A stretch of DNA of 64,000 nucleotides from Spisula solida. Its lineage: Eukaryota > Mollusca > Bivalvia > Venerida > Mactridae. The stretch is from the NCBI GenBank assembly GCA_947247005.1, contig OX365953.1, positions 28,828,784 to 28,892,783 on the forward strand, read 5' to 3'. Made by a program: the position numbers and the translations under genes. The notes beneath the pieces were generated by a model that worked only from the letters and a program-made list of their open reading frames with translations, ran no database searches and had not been told where the DNA came from. Positions 41,007-54,522 of the stretch are shown here, piece after piece (within the stretch, counting starts at the first letter, position 1; every line of letters begins with the position of its first letter).

Positions 41007-41905
41007 TACACATATGTTCACTAAATTAACAGAGTAAACTTGAGGCTTTAGTTTAAAATTCCAACTTCTGTATCAATATATGAGACACGATACCATTTGG
41101 TGATGTACAATACAAATGTTAACTGAAAGAAACCAACAATAATATTGAATAAACAAAATAACATTAATAGCATAATAAACTATAAACAAAACAATATGAT
41201 TTATAACATAAAAACACTATATACATAAGAATGCTATTTACATAAATAAATACGGCATACATTAATAGTGATACAAAAAGAATTGGAAAAAAATGTATTC
41301 GGATTTCTTGACAAAATGGACACACAAGGAAATATAACAGAACGGTTTGCAAAGTGAATCATACTAAACTGAAAAAGACAAACATACAATAACCTCTGAA
41401 AACTGGCCATATCCCCCTAATGCATATACACAGATTGTCGATCTACGGGAATGAAATGACTACTACGAAAAACACATGAATAAAATGAAGATAAAAATGG
41501 AAAATGAACAATACTGAAATTATATAAAAATGGGTACAAAAAGTGTTAACACATGTGTGTTTGTGTAAATGACTAATACCGGGGAAATGATAAAATGATT
41601 CATTTATACGTAACATGGCAAGAATACACGGGAATTATACATAGGTATGTGCTTAACATAAAATGATAGACAGACATACATTAATAGCACTTTTATTTTC
41701 TCATTTGTACTTTTTTTCATACAACTTTCGTCAATATTAGCATTTGATTTTTTCTATGGAAATTGTCACGCTTATTCCAAACCTTTAAATATTATGTCCT
41801 TGTAAATTTTAAAAATATTCATCTTAATAAGCTCAGCTTATTATCGTTTTTCTAAGTACAAAATGTACTTGTAAAAAGTTAAAAAATACTTTGCAGTATA
41901 GCACG

Positions 41906-42146
41906 GAGAATTTGACATGATTCTGACCTTTATGCATGAATATATTACAAGGTCTTTGCGTTGATTATATAAATTCCCGCGAGCAAATCGTGCAATATCG
42001 GTCCTTAAAATTTGTGTTGGTATTACACCTCGAGCATCTTCATGATACTCCCGGTTTGTAAAAGCATACAACCGGGTTATAAATATAGACAATAAATCTG
42101 CTGTGAAATTATGCTAATTGAAGGTCGAGAGTCGTGTCAAATTCTC
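41906..42146. mobile_element. GAGAATTTGACA short TIR element, copy 2
   Basis: GAGAATTTGACATGATTCTG and GAGTCGTGTCAAATTCTC ends; 241 bp; interior alignable with 37452-37677. Confidence 0.75.
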
Positions 42147-44566
42147 TTACTAAAAACGACATTATTTAGTGTACAAAACATTGGCTGGCCAAACGCCAAT
42201 TCAGAGCCCGGTACCGTTAGCTTCTATTTGATGTATGTGGTACTGGAGACAGGGTTTTAATACATACAGCCTTACAGACAATTTTCATAGAAAATAATCA
42301 AAGATACAAGTAATACAAGCGTTTATAAATGAATATATACAACACGTGACTATCGGTCAGTTATATCTAAAATATACGTTGGTAGCAAAACTAAGTAATA
42401 CACAATGCTGCTCTTCAATATACTATAATTGGAGGTACGATAGTGTCTACACGTGACCCGGACCAGAATCACACACCTCGAGTGATATGCACGATATACC
42501 AGAGTTGTTGGCACGTGTAAAAGGTTTATACAATGATCTTACTACTAGTATGTGATGCGCGTACATGTACTTGTATATCAACTTTTTAACTATAATGTCA
42601 TGGACCTTCATTCAAGAACTTTCAAGATGAATTAAATGACTGCTAAATTATACATGCACATCAAAATGGTTTTCATTTTTGAAATGGTCAACTTTTATTC
42701 ATACTGTTAATAGCATTTGGTTTATCATGAAATCATTTTTGTCTCAAATAAATGAACACGAGTCTGTTCTCATAGCCACAGACGTCCTGTCCTTTACAGA
42801 GATTAATATAAGACGAAAACAGTTTCTACTGTAAAATCATTTAATTTATAAGTGAAAAGGGAATTTCTGTGAATGTAAATTGCAGTAAAAACCTAAACTA
42901 ATGATCCTAGTGGGTATTTACTATATTTGTCAATTTGTCAACAACCTGTCAATTAAATGAAGGTCATCATTTCCATTCATTATCTTTCATACAAGACTTA
43001 GAATATCATTCATCCAAAATCTCAGGCAGGTGAATAGAGTAAACATGTTTGATACAAAAATATAGTACAATCCTGAACAAAATAGGACAAGCATAAGCTT
43101 GTATTATGCATTCATAACCAAGCACCATAAACATAGCATAAAAAACACGTTTTTTTAAAAAAAATCTCATATTGCCATGGTAACAGAACACAGAGTATTT
43201 TCATAGTAATAATTCGATTTCTAATAACTACGCATGGTATTATTGCTATGTATGGTTGAACTATGTCAGACAATTATCAAAATAATATGAAATTATTTTT
43301 ACTGCCAAGTTTTTAATTAAGAAAGAAAAATGTCAGTAACCAGCGTTTTATTCTGTTATAAATTATGTATGGATAATCGCAGGACATTCTCCCTATACCC
43401 GGAAAAAACGGAAACATACGAGTAATCGCGAAACAAGACCTAGTTAACTATGGCACATTTAAAAGTTTTTTGGTAATAATGAGTATTGCAGCCACTTGAA
43501 GCGACAAAATATTACAAGCACGAGTATAAATATCCATATTGTGAAAATATCAATACGACACATTTGCAAACATATACGAATAATAAGACACGTACAGTTA
43601 AAGCTCTGATTTAAAAGCAGCACAAATGAAAACAAAATAAGGACGTTAAAGTTGCCTCCCTTCATTAACGCATTTTGTTTTTGGAGTCGTCTCCCTTTGA
43701 TCGAAAAAATGAACATGAAAATGATTGAGTTTTCTCCCTTTAACCGTAAAAACGTTAGAGAGCACGAAATTTATCACAAATTATATCACTTGGATAACTT
43801 TTTATCCTGATGATAGAAGTGTAAGATGCTAGTACGTGATACTATCTATAGTACATCCATTCGAAACATAACCCATATCTCAATAAAAAAAAAAAACTCC
43901 GGAAAGTTGAACAGCAGTCGGTACAGAAAATCTTCGGTACATAAAAAGTCATTATACATACAAACGTTGAAGAATCATTTTGATTTCATGTTTTCCTCTT
44001 AAGATCCAACTTCTTCGATTATATCGAAATAAAGACCATTAAGGATAACGAAATGAAGAATTGGATAAGGAACAAAACATCTTATCTAAAGCACTGAGTG
44101 TATCAAAAATACTATCAATATGTACAGGTGCAATCTAGAATAAAAAGACAAAAAGAAATTGACCACTGTCATATAACGCAACATTTCTTAAATTAAGCAT
44201 TGCTTTCGATAATTTTAGTCAATTTGCAATCTCTCGAGAGTCTGTTATCTAGGCGTGAAAGTGATGTGCGAAGTGAGGTCCAAATTCAAAAAAAGGTTTA
44301 TAATTCATTGGTGTTGTTTAAGTTATGTGCAGTACCAAGAGAGGGCGCTCTAGAGAGATTGCAGTACACAAATCCTGTGTTAGAGACCATATGAATTAAG
44401 CGACCACAAGTTGTTTAAACTAATTGCTTAAGACAGGTTTAAACTGTATATTAACATTAGTAAAACATGATACAATGTATCAACAGTTATCAGATCTAAA
44501 TGAAGCTTTCAGAAAACCACATATTTTTTCTAAAGAATTATAAATCTACCATACAGAATACAATCA

Positions 44567-44823
44567 TCAATGCAACAGTCGAATGAAACAAATAAATATG
44601 ATTAAATTTGACACAATAATTTGAACACTATTGCCAGACGAATGGTCATCGATTGTTTGATATTTGTTAGAATCAGTCAATTTACTATCTTCATTGTATT
44701 CTAGTAATTTCCCATTTCTACATCCTAATAACTTAGATATTGCTTTTCCTTCCTTCCTGCGAGTTCTCATTTTGTTGTCATAGAATTCCCATTGCTGGTC
44801 GTTTTTCAGAAAATATGTTTTAC
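44567..44823 (-). CDS. MMP gene 2, last exon with hydrophobic C-terminal tail
   Basis: Acceptor [30 protein letters not shown] completes blade 4 and LLGCRNG gives the closing Cys. A polar stalk leads to SSGNS and a 15-residue hydrophobic run ([15 protein letters not shown]), then RLLH and TGA at 44567-44569 (minus). Confidence 0.88.
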
Positions 44824-47800
44824 CTGAAACAAAAACAAAACACAGCGATAAAGAATGAACGGACAAAAACAATGAACATGCTGTCGCTCATGTGTTGCCT
44901 TATTGGCTCATGGTTCATGACCACACTCGCCACAGGACTTGAATTAAAGCTACGTAATAAATAATAACCACAAGGACAAAAGTGGACTCCATCGGATGAA
45001 AAAAGACACAGAGAAAGGCCAAAAGAGACATGAGGACGGACAATCGCTAGCTAACTAGTATGGGTAAGACTCTTGGTGAAATCGAAAATATTGCGAAGGA
45101 CAGACATCAATGAAGAAACCTGATAGCAGCCTTATGTACCAGCGGGGAGTAAGTAAGTAAGTAATAAATGATATATTGTATAATTATGGTCTGTTCATAA
45201 TCAATTGTAGATGAAAATCAATTTTGAGTTTCATAGTATTTATCTATGATTTTATATGCCATACCATAGCTCATTTGACATTTATGCTTTTTATCTATTT
45301 CAATTCATTGTAACCATGCCTCGATTCTGATAGATATCCCCCTTTGAGCGTTGGGACATTAATTTTACATGATAAAAGTGCTACATAAATGAGGTATAAA
45401 ATAATAACACCAATACAACTTAGAATTCTTCACAACAAAGCAACTGAATACTAGTAGTGGACTGTATTGCTATTTCTTCGTATATTATATATGAAATATT
45501 TTGGGTAAGAAATATGTCTTGCTTTAAGACTACTAACTGATAAAGAACACACAACCGCACATTTTCAATAAATGAAATTAAAATAATACTATTTGAATAC
45601 CATAAACGTGTGTAACATAACACTAGATCACGAGTTGAGTGCGTTAATAATAACTAACTACGCAGTTCATTAGACAGTAAGCTACATACTTAAGAAGATT
45701 TGCATCAACAAAGCGGACCAGGACACAGACCTACCATTGTGTCCTTGCTGAAGTGTCTACTTAAAGTTCATTGTCAAGTCCGGAAACATGTGATCTCAGT
45801 TACAAACAGGACTCTTGACACGAGGGTCGTAGGTAATTGAAACAGGACCATGTGTTTCCCGTTTTCTCAAAGATAATGACAGTTGTTTCACTATACATGT
45901 ATGTATGAAAGCCAACATTCATCCGATATACTCATAAAGTTATGATATTTATTTCCCGGGCAAATTAAGTTGCTGAACACTTCGTGTGCTTCAATGATTT
46001 CAATACTTGATTAAAACAGAGCAAAGACCGAATGAAAGCAACCAAATCACAATCATCAGTACCACCACCAGCATCCCAATTATCACCACCAGTATGATCA
46101 AAACTATCATCGACATAATCTCAATTATAATCATCAGCATCGCCGATACGAATATTACCATTAGCAATACCACACTCACCGCCAAAATCTTTATCATCAA
46201 TGGGTTACTGAAAGTTATGAAACACAATGCAAAGAAAAACAATCAAGCAAAAAACACTCACCATCCCAATGTCTAAATGCACTGTCCAATGGTACAGGTA
46301 CGTTTCGCCATATGCCCATATCTCTTGGATAATCAAATTCTATATAAGTTTCTTTGTCGTTTAGTTTCCAGTACATATCACCAGTAACCAGGTATGTCCT
46401 CTTGTTGTAAGCCCAAACAAAGACAGCGTCCACTTTCTTGACATCTTTCAGACCAAGTTCAGAGATTCTTCGACCTTCTTTAGGGAAGTTTGCCACCATA
46501 TGATTGCTACTAAACATCCAAAACCGATCTCCTGTAAAAATAGGTACATTTATAATCATCATCATCTGTAAAGGTTCACTTATGACGAATTAAGATTGGT
46601 TATTTTCAACAATAGTGTTGATAAATTAATTGGTAACGCTTTTCGAAATTATCTATGATAGATTAGTCCGCCCGACTATTGTATTTTTATTTACATTCGC
46701 TTTTCTCATGCAAGGTTGTCATAAGCTGCCGGAGTACGATCTTGAGGTTTTTGTCGCGGTGCAGTTTCATTTTTTTGTTTATTTAATCACTGCGTTATTT
46801 TTTGTACCTTTTGTGCAGATTTTTATCATTACTTTATATAGTAATGTTGTCTTATGATCGGTGTGGGAAATATAGTTTTATGAAGTTGGTGTTCTATTAA
46901 ATATCTTAATCTATGCAGAAACTGCCTTTACAGAAACATCACATGGACTGACTAAATGCAGACCATTAAGGGCATACGCTTTGTAAGTGACCAAATACAT
47001 ATAATCTGAGCTTGTTTAACATACCTTTAAAGAAGACAATTTTTCCATCCGGTCGTTCATACAAGGCGTCAATTCCATCAACAGGTAAATTGTACCAGAA
47101 TTTACTAATTGACGTAGGTTTGGAACCCATTCCGTTACTACCAAGTCGCCAAAATTGCTGAAAATTCAAATAAGGCGATAAAATTAATCATAACTACAAT
47201 TTCAAAATTGCAATATAGGGAACGCATTTGCCACTACATAACAATGACACGAATCACATGTACAGGCACATTCTCAGTCTATTATACACTATCAACCCTC
47301 AGGGATATTTACATTGGATTATTTCTATCATGTAATACTGTAAACCAAGAAATTATTTGGCGCGATTTTATTTCGCCGCGAAAGAGCTAAAACATTTATA
47401 TGGACATTACGCGAAAATTTGTAGTCGCGAATATGCCGACGATCAGCAAAACGCTGAAGTTAGTATTCGCGATAGTAAATTGGTTTACAGTAAAATGCTT
47501 TCGAAAACGTTATAGGAAACATTTGCACTAACACTTTAATCTCTTGGGAACTAAAGTATCTTAATTTATTCGTACCAGTTGAAACATGCGAGTACCAAAC
47601 ACCACGCATGCCATAACACAATACTGCTCAGTAACTTTGAAAACTATAAGTAAATTATAAAGCAAACACTAAGAATGTTACTTACAGAGCCGATGAAAAT
47701 GAAGACTTCCTTTCTAATGACGGTAATGGCATCTATGGCGTGATTGCAAGGACTTATACCATCGTCAGGTAATCTAGGGGTCGGACGTGGGGTCACATTA

Positions 47801-50800
47801 TCTGGTCTATCCGGTCTGACTGGTATATCTGGACGTCGTGTTGGACGGGGTGTTGGTGGTGGACGTGGTAGGAAGTCCTTGTCTGACTTAGACCCTAAAA
47901 GAAATACGCATAATTATTATAAATAATATTAATATAATAATAATACTTATACTAAATAAGATTGATACACAATCGCCCTTTCCGATCTTCAATACCAACC
48001 ACATACGAGTATAACATGTTGGGTATATTTTCTTCCGTGTCAAGTCAAAGCGCATCAACATATCACTACGGTACTATCTCTAATAAACTGTATTAAAATT
48101 GCCGTATGTAAATGACATATATATATATAAAGGAATTGTATGCCGTTTCAGCTCGATGGCAGGGAGCAAAACAGTGAGCGACTATCAAATAATACCACAA
48201 GACAAGATAATCATGGTCAAATATAGTATTATGAACATGGCTTACCATACAGAGACTGGATACCAGCAACATCATCATAGGGAAGCTTGAAGCCTTCCTG
48301 ATAACCCTGGTACCACGGATACATGAGAGCCTCAGTATTGCTGCTGTGAGCCAGACCAAGGGCGTGGCCAAACTCGTGCGCTGCCACCATGAAGAGATCA
48401 ACACCTAGATATGAAAGAACGTGTGTGTGGTTCTATTTATATCGACAAAGTGACAAACATAATCAAGGGTGGTATTCAATATTCATCTAATTGACTTAAC
48501 GATAAGGACAGCCAATTGGATCACACCATATTAAACGGTCGGTCAGCAACAGGTGATATGATTGGCTATCCTTATTCTCCAATTACATAAGATCAATATT
48601 GAATACCACCCCTGGATAAGTAGATTCAAAATCAACATAATCCAAACTCCGTGACATGATGAGGATTTAAATGCATGCCAAACAGATCTTGATATTAGTG
48701 TAGCAATACCACGTGACATTTTGCTACAGGCCCAAGACAAAATTTATCAACACTAGAAATTAGCCATAAGTATTTTATTTATCCATCGATTTTTATCAAA
48801 TATACGCCACGCCAAGGGGAAATTATTTGCTTTCCATTAATAAAACTTTCGCCGTGGACTTGTAGCTAAAAGTCATGTGGCATTGATACACGGGATATAG
48901 TAGTCACGCGTATCCATGGTAATCAAATGTAAATAAATATCTGCCATGATGAGACATTTCATCAGACATAACATGCACGATTTTAAGGGTGTGGCATTGT
49001 ACTACATATATCGCAACACGTGTTTGCTAGTTAATGAAGCGTTTGGAAACAGATGGTTTATGTTGTAGGCCGTGTGGTCCTAGATTTCGTTATTGTCTGG
49101 TATCACAAAACTGAACATTGCGAGCCATCTTCAGTAATGGAAGAGATGTATCCATTTTATTCTATTCTATAGGTGTGTTAAATGCAAATCTCTTTACCTA
49201 GTATGTAGTACCGGTGTAATTACTCATAAATGTCTGTAACTATGGTTGTACAAAAGGTAATACCCTGTGCAAAACTAAACTTTCATTGCACCCCAGTAAT
49301 CTTTATCATAACCTATGCTTAGCCATACTAAAACAATGTTGCAATAATGTAACTTAAAAAATGCCGTTCTTGTACAAAGCGCTTTTGTTATGTTTCAAAA
49401 CAAGTTAGCACTGTCCAAAACCCCTAAACCATTGTGTATAGTTTCTCAAGACATTTACATGAGAACACCTGTATTAGAAATGCCAACATCGGTGACATGA
49501 TTAAGAAGCGGTATCTTATAAATCACTAATACATGTACAACTTAACCGAATATCAAATGTCAATCACAACGCAAATGATTGTTTCTGACAAACTCCATTC
49601 CAAATCGCTACGAGTATGAGGGGTAACTATGTACAGCTATGTGTAGCTACCTGAAGTCCTGCTGAGTGATCTATGAGAACATTTTACATAAATATCACAG
49701 CTTCTGACACCTTCAAACAAATATTATTCTTATAGCGTATGCTTACTCGTGATTCATATCTGACACATTTAACAAAGTTTGCCAGGCAGGGCACTTGGGT
49801 ATTATTATACTCATGGACGTTGTTTGAATCATTGTTTATCAAATTCGTCCGATGTTTAGATATATAGCCACAAAATTGGCACTTGAATATAAAGATAAAC
49901 CAAACGTTTTGGGGAAAGAATATATTGTAATAATATTAACGTAAGCCCTTTTTGCGGCCAATGGTATTCTCGGGTGTTAAATTTCTCACTTTGCTCGAAA
50001 TGTTAGGAGACCACACTCTAAACATGCTTAAGTACAACACTACAGTTACAACGATTTGGTTTGAACAATTATAATCACTTTATAAATACTTATAAGCCTT
50101 TACCCTCTGAAGAGTTGAACGTCCATGTTTCAGCATCATCAAAATGTGTGTCACCACCGCGATCATCTCCGGGGAAAAATGCATGAGCTAGCACGGAACC
50201 TGCAGGACAAAAAAAATACACAAATACAGTACATTACCTAAACAGTATTAATCAGCATGTAAGTAAGATATACCTCAGTTGTTCATATCCTTTCACTGAA
50301 ATTTTTTTATAAATATTTTCAAATTAAACGGGACCAAAATATCAAATATTAAATATTATAATACATTCTTTATGCATAGTTATTTTTCTATATCATTGTT
50401 AAGGAGCTTATGGAAGATTGATGTATATTGTGTCAAATGAGTTTCCTCGTAAAATAAAGTCTTTATTATTATTATAAAACAAGGCAAGTGCCCATACAAT
50501 AGCCGCATCATATTACAGTCATTTAAACATATAGGTTTAAAGATTGATTAATCTCACATCATATAACAGCCATTCAAACGTATTGGTTAAAATTGATTAA
50601 TCTCTATCGGGGTTATCTGAAAGGTTCTCATCAAAGACTAACTATGCTTTACCAATTGAAATACCAGGAAGATAAACTACAAATACAAGGACGGACACAT
50701 CAGTAAGGACAATCTTTATACACGTTCGTTAGAAAATGATGGCGACAACCAGACACCATACTTCACGATACAATTGCAACTACTCTGTCATGTCAATGAT

Positions 50801-52146
50801 AACTGCAGGAAATTAAGAGTAATCGTAATTATGTCTGCAATCAAATGTGCCTACATTAATTTGTGTTTTACGAGCTATTAGGCATTATGCCAGCCACTGA
50901 ATGTTTCCTTTAACTCCACTATGTGTTAATATCATTGCAATGAAGCAAAAACCATTACAGGAATGTCTCACCTATAACATGCCACAGTTAATAATAATAA
51001 TAATAATATTAAAGATAATAATAATAAATACTTTATTTATGAAGGGAGCTTACTTGACATGTCAATCTGCCGTAAGGCCCTCAACAGTACAACATTGAAA
51101 CAACAGAAACATGACATCAATAAATCTAATGAATATGTACTAAATACCAGCCGTATGGATATATATGGAAATTATAAATATGTCATATAATTTGTTAAAG
51201 GTGGTAGTTAATAATCATACTCATTCATTCTTTGATAATTATCATCATCATTTTTATCTTAATCATCATAATCATAGCAAACATCAATGTCAACAGTAAA
51301 ATCATCATTTTCAAATGTCAGAACATTATATTCATCATCGCCATCGTCATCACCAATGTCATCCTTAAGCCTAGGTCACACTGAGCATTTTTTGCCTCTG
51401 CGATGTATACTCCCGATTGAAATGAATGAGCTATCAGGATATCTGGAACAGGTTCCTCGTATTCTAGGAAAGCTTTGAGGACGTCATGAGACAGTTTGTG
51501 ATATTGGAAGGAATTGTGATGAATCGGGTGGTATCGGAAGAAATCGGAAGAACATCGCCGATGTAGAAAATTCCTCAGTGGGACCTAGGCTTTACCATCA
51601 CCAGATTTATCATCGTCATGATCGACATCGCCACATCATTAATATTTCATCATATTAATATTCGCCGTCTTCGACATCATTATCATTATAGCATTTACAT
51701 TTCTATTATAACAATAATCAGACTCATCATCGTCTCCATCGTCATCACCATCATCTTCATCGTCATCACCATCATCTTCATTGTCATCATTTTGAAATCA
51801 TTTTATTCTAGCACGTTATCAAACACCAGCAACACCATAATAGCACGATTCTCATCACTATAACACTTACCAGTTACACATACTTATTAAACACCAAAAA
51901 CTCCATACTAGCACCATTCGCACCATTATTACAATTACAAATACCTTAGTTACGAAATACGAACCTTTTCCATCAAACGGGTAACCATCGTGATGATATC
52001 CCTCCGCAAACTGTATCTGTATATCGGCCTCTCGACTAATCACCTCAGAGAACGACAATGACGTCACATCACTCCATACTTTAAAGGCATTGTATAAAAT
52101 ACGTCGAACTTTTTCAGCACTAAGGTCAGGTGTGGAGTTGAGTATT
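44567..52146 (-). CDS. Matrix metalloproteinase with GPI-type tail (MMP gene 2), seven coding exons, 5' end not found
   Basis: Reading leftward, exons 52146-51965, 50199-50104, 48404-48246, 47894-47686, 47157-47025, 46531-46262 and 44823-44567 join in phase (1,1,1,0,1,1) and give 434 residues. Catalytic domain: [52 protein letters not shown], then zinc site [11 protein letters not shown] with Met-turn ALM. Hinge: Pro/Arg-rich with [16 protein letters not shown]. Hemopexin domain: four blades between CNHAIDA and LLGCRNG. After about 30 polar residues the protein ends [24 protein letters not shown], a small-residue site followed by a hydrophobic tail, as in GPI-anchored MMPs. A very short transmembrane segment is the alternative. 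Signal peptide, prodomain and first catalytic strand are missing; they should lie right of 52146. It is convergent with MMP gene 1. Confidence 0.9.
44824..46261. other. Last intron of MMP gene 2
   Basis: AT-rich intron. 46010-46200 is a low-complexity ATCA/CACCA-rich stretch. Nothing else recognised. Confidence 0.5.
46262..46531 (-). CDS. MMP gene 2, hemopexin exon (blades 2-4)
   Basis: Acceptor [84 protein letters not shown]. Donor GTGAGT, phase 1. Confidence 0.93.
46532..47024. other. Intron of MMP gene 2 without other features
   Basis: AT-rich intron; no repeat or exon recognised apart from splice sites. Confidence 0.5.
47025..47157 (-). CDS. MMP gene 2, hemopexin exon
   Basis: Acceptor [56 protein letters not shown]. 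Donor GTATGT, phase 1. Confidence 0.92.
47336..47492. mobile_element. TACTGTAAACCAA short TIR element (MMP gene 2 intron)
   Basis: TACTGTAAACCAAGAAATTA and TAGTAAATTGGTTTACAGTA are inverted ends. The body is rich in GCGAA/TTCGC. 157 bp. Confidence 0.75.
47686..47894 (-). CDS. MMP gene 2, hinge exon and hemopexin start
   Basis: Acceptor [64 protein letters not shown]. Contains the first hemopexin Cys. Donor GTAAGT, phase 0. Confidence 0.9.
48246..48404 (-). CDS. MMP gene 2, zinc-site exon
   Basis: Acceptor [61 protein letters not shown]. Catalytic residues are intact. Donor GTAAGC. The intron before VDLF is absent from MMP gene 1, where the two parts form a single exon. Confidence 0.94.
48467..48611. 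mobile_element. GGTGGTATTCAATATT short TIR element, copy 1
   Basis: GGGTGGTATTCAATATTCAT and ATCAATATTGAATACCACCC are the ends of arms of about 55 bases (also AAGGACAGCCAATTGG against GATTGGCTATCCTT). A second copy is at 59311-59436. Confidence 0.82.
48612..50103. other. Intron of MMP gene 2
   Basis: No exon, tRNA or repeat recognised in this AT-rich stretch. Confidence 0.5.
50104..50199 (-). CDS. MMP gene 2, catalytic exon b
   Basis: Acceptor [44 protein letters not shown]. Donor GTAAAG, phase 1. Confidence 0.9.
50200..51964. other. Intron of MMP gene 2 with low-complexity and short elements
   Basis: Contains (TAATAA)n with ACTTTATTTA tails near 50440-50470 and 50985-51050, an AAGCCTAGG element (51368-51592) and ATCATC-rich low complexity around it (51230-51360 and 51595-51800). 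Short frames in these are not genes. Confidence 0.55.
51368..51592. mobile_element. AAGCCTAGG short TIR element, copy 3
   Basis: AGCCTAGGTCACACTGAGCA to CTCAGTGGGACCTAGGCTT, flanked by TA, inserted in an ATCATC-rich tract. Confidence 0.75.
51965..52146 (-). CDS. MMP gene 2, catalytic exon a
   Basis: Acceptor (minus) TATATTTTCAG, entered in phase 2. [47 protein letters not shown] and [11 protein letters not shown] are family-typical. Donor is GTTCGT, weak. The preceding exon must end with two bases of a codon completed by A. Confidence 0.9.
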
Positions 52147-52534
52147 CTGAAAATATATAAAATTGACGAGTGTAAAATGTATTCAGTTTTTACGAAATTG
52201 GTTTACGGGTATTTTCTATGATATAAGGCCCCGACCTCCCCAAACATCGTAATATGAGCTCAATTTCAACTCAAATTTTGTCATCTATCGTTTGGTAATG
52301 TTTCCATACGGAATGGTATTCAAAACATAAACATTATTCTGAGTTTATTACAGTAAAATTTCGAGAGCTCGAGCTGCACATTTATCTCAAATTCAGGCTC
52401 TCATTTGAGCAAAATCTCAATTTGAGTTGAGATTTCTACTTGAGATGCTTCGGGAGATCGGGCTAGGTTTATATAATGTATATGACTTGACATACCCGTG
52501 TCACTGTACCACTGCATACACTATTGTAAAACTA

Positions 52535-52725
52535 AAGCCTAGGTCCCACTGAGCATCTTTTTGTCTCGGCGATGTACTCCCGATGGAAATTAATAAGCTA
52601 TCAGGTTCTTCGTGGTCTAGGGGAAGCTTCGGGGAGGTCATGAGACAATTTGTGATATCGGAAGGAATTGTGATGAATGTGAAAGGTATCGGACAATGTG
52701 GAATTCCTCAGTGGGACCTAGGCTT
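52535..52725. mobile_element. AAGCCTAGG short TIR element, copy 4
   Basis: AAGCCTAGGTCCCACTGAGC to CTCAGTGGGACCTAGGCTT with perfect 19-base inverted ends and flanking TA. The youngest-looking copy by its ends, though internally shortened. Confidence 0.78.
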
Positions 52726-54522
52726 TAGGTGCACACTTTGCCAAAATGCGCACATAATATCATATCATGTTTATAATAAAGAAGAAGAACAAAGAGCGAG
52801 GCACACAATTATGAAATTCATGTCTTAAACGCAATAAATAAGTAAATAAATAAATGCAGATGAGATATATTAAAATTTAATTATCAAACTTTGTCCATAA
52901 TCCAGGGAAAATTACATCGGCCTTGAAACAGTACCAGAATTTCGTAATAAAGCTTTTCCTGGCATCAGTTTTAATCCAACTTGCATCAAGCCTATCTGAT
53001 CAAAACCTTCTCCTCAAAGTTCATATCGTTAGAAAATCGGAGAACTGTTATCTAAGACATGATGGGTGTTTTCTGAATTAAGACACGGGGATACGTTGAC
53101 TAATGTGAAGAAAATGTTCAGGAACAAATATATACCCGTATACATGACTGTATAACATACGGTTTGATTAATGGTTTCCATTGCATAGGAATAGCAAGGT
53201 TTGAAGAAATATTACAATATACATTTGATCATTGTAACACAATTTACCACTATTTTAATATCTTTTAACATTATATTATCCTTAGTGTGATTTATCAGAG
53301 CATTTGTCTAAAATCATACATTTTCCACGTCAAGTGGATACCAATAAAATAATACTATTATAGCATTATTAACCCTATATTTAACTCACAATATTAGTGT
53401 TTTAATTCGCTAGTCGGGAAATCCAAACATAAATATGTTTTTGAGGCCAACCCCATTGCTCATTTGCATATTGTTGTACATGTATTAGTTTTCTTAAAAT
53501 ATCGTACCATACAAAAGGGGAACTGTTATTATCAGTCTTTGGTTTAATTACGTTGATTGTGGTTGACTGATCAAGGCGCCGGATCTATACAATGGCTACA
53601 TAACATGACAATGGTTATGTAAAACACGCGCCAATATTCTACACGAACGTCTCTATTAATTGTAGATCGTAAATAATCGGAACAAACGTATCAGAAAAAT
53701 GCCGGCACGGGCGGCAGAAATTATATGCAATTCAGTTAATTGTCTAGTTTTTGTTACAGAAAAAGATACACGAAATTATGGTATGTTCGTGATAGTGTGG
53801 TTAGGGCGAGGCGACAGCGGAGGGATACAATGGCTAGGGAAAATAACCGCCATCACGCAATCGCGATTATAGTTTTATATTTTACAAGTTACATCATTCG
53901 ATTTCTTTTTTTCTTGGCATCATTTGAACATGTAGTGGAACATTATCCTTGCTATATGGGTTTGAATTAATTGTCTAAGGGCATTTAAATAAAAGCAAAA
54001 CAACACCTGATTATTTCAAATATTAGGAAATTACACACAGGCATGTGGTATAGACATTCAATCTGAAATCTTGATATTTAAAAGAGTAATCTAGCGGAGA
54101 CCAACATCAGAATAACACTAAATGGAATGTTAAAAGTTAGGTCGCCACATAAAAAAACAATAAGCACTATACATGGCTTTTTGAATTATGAGAGGTTACC
54201 AGGAAATCTAAGATGTTTTTCCTTGCAGCTTTTATTGTGGATGCTGAGCCGCTGGTGTAGGGCGTATTGTAAGCAGAGGACCGATGTGGGATAAGAAAAA
54301 TAATAAGAAGAGACATAAACGCAGAGACATGGAGAGAGGGGGACATACAGCAAGACGGAAACTTGTATCAGAGCACACAACCAATCATCAACAACATCAT
54401 GTCACGTAACTTAACATCCAGAACTAACATAAAACACACAATACGTCACTTCTATGACATCTCATGTATAGAGAATACATAATATGTATATAAGTAATAA
54501 AATTATTATGCATTTTATATAG

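Larger units (their letters stand above)
39141..44566. other. Intergenic region between the convergent MMP genes
   Basis: Strongly AT-rich. No exon that I can support. It includes a hairpin (40891-41006), a second GAGAATTTGACA element (41906-42146), and presumably the 3' UTR of the minus-strand MMP at the right side. No single polyA signal for that gene can be singled out; TTTATT (AATAAA on minus) occurs at 43347. Confidence 0.5.
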
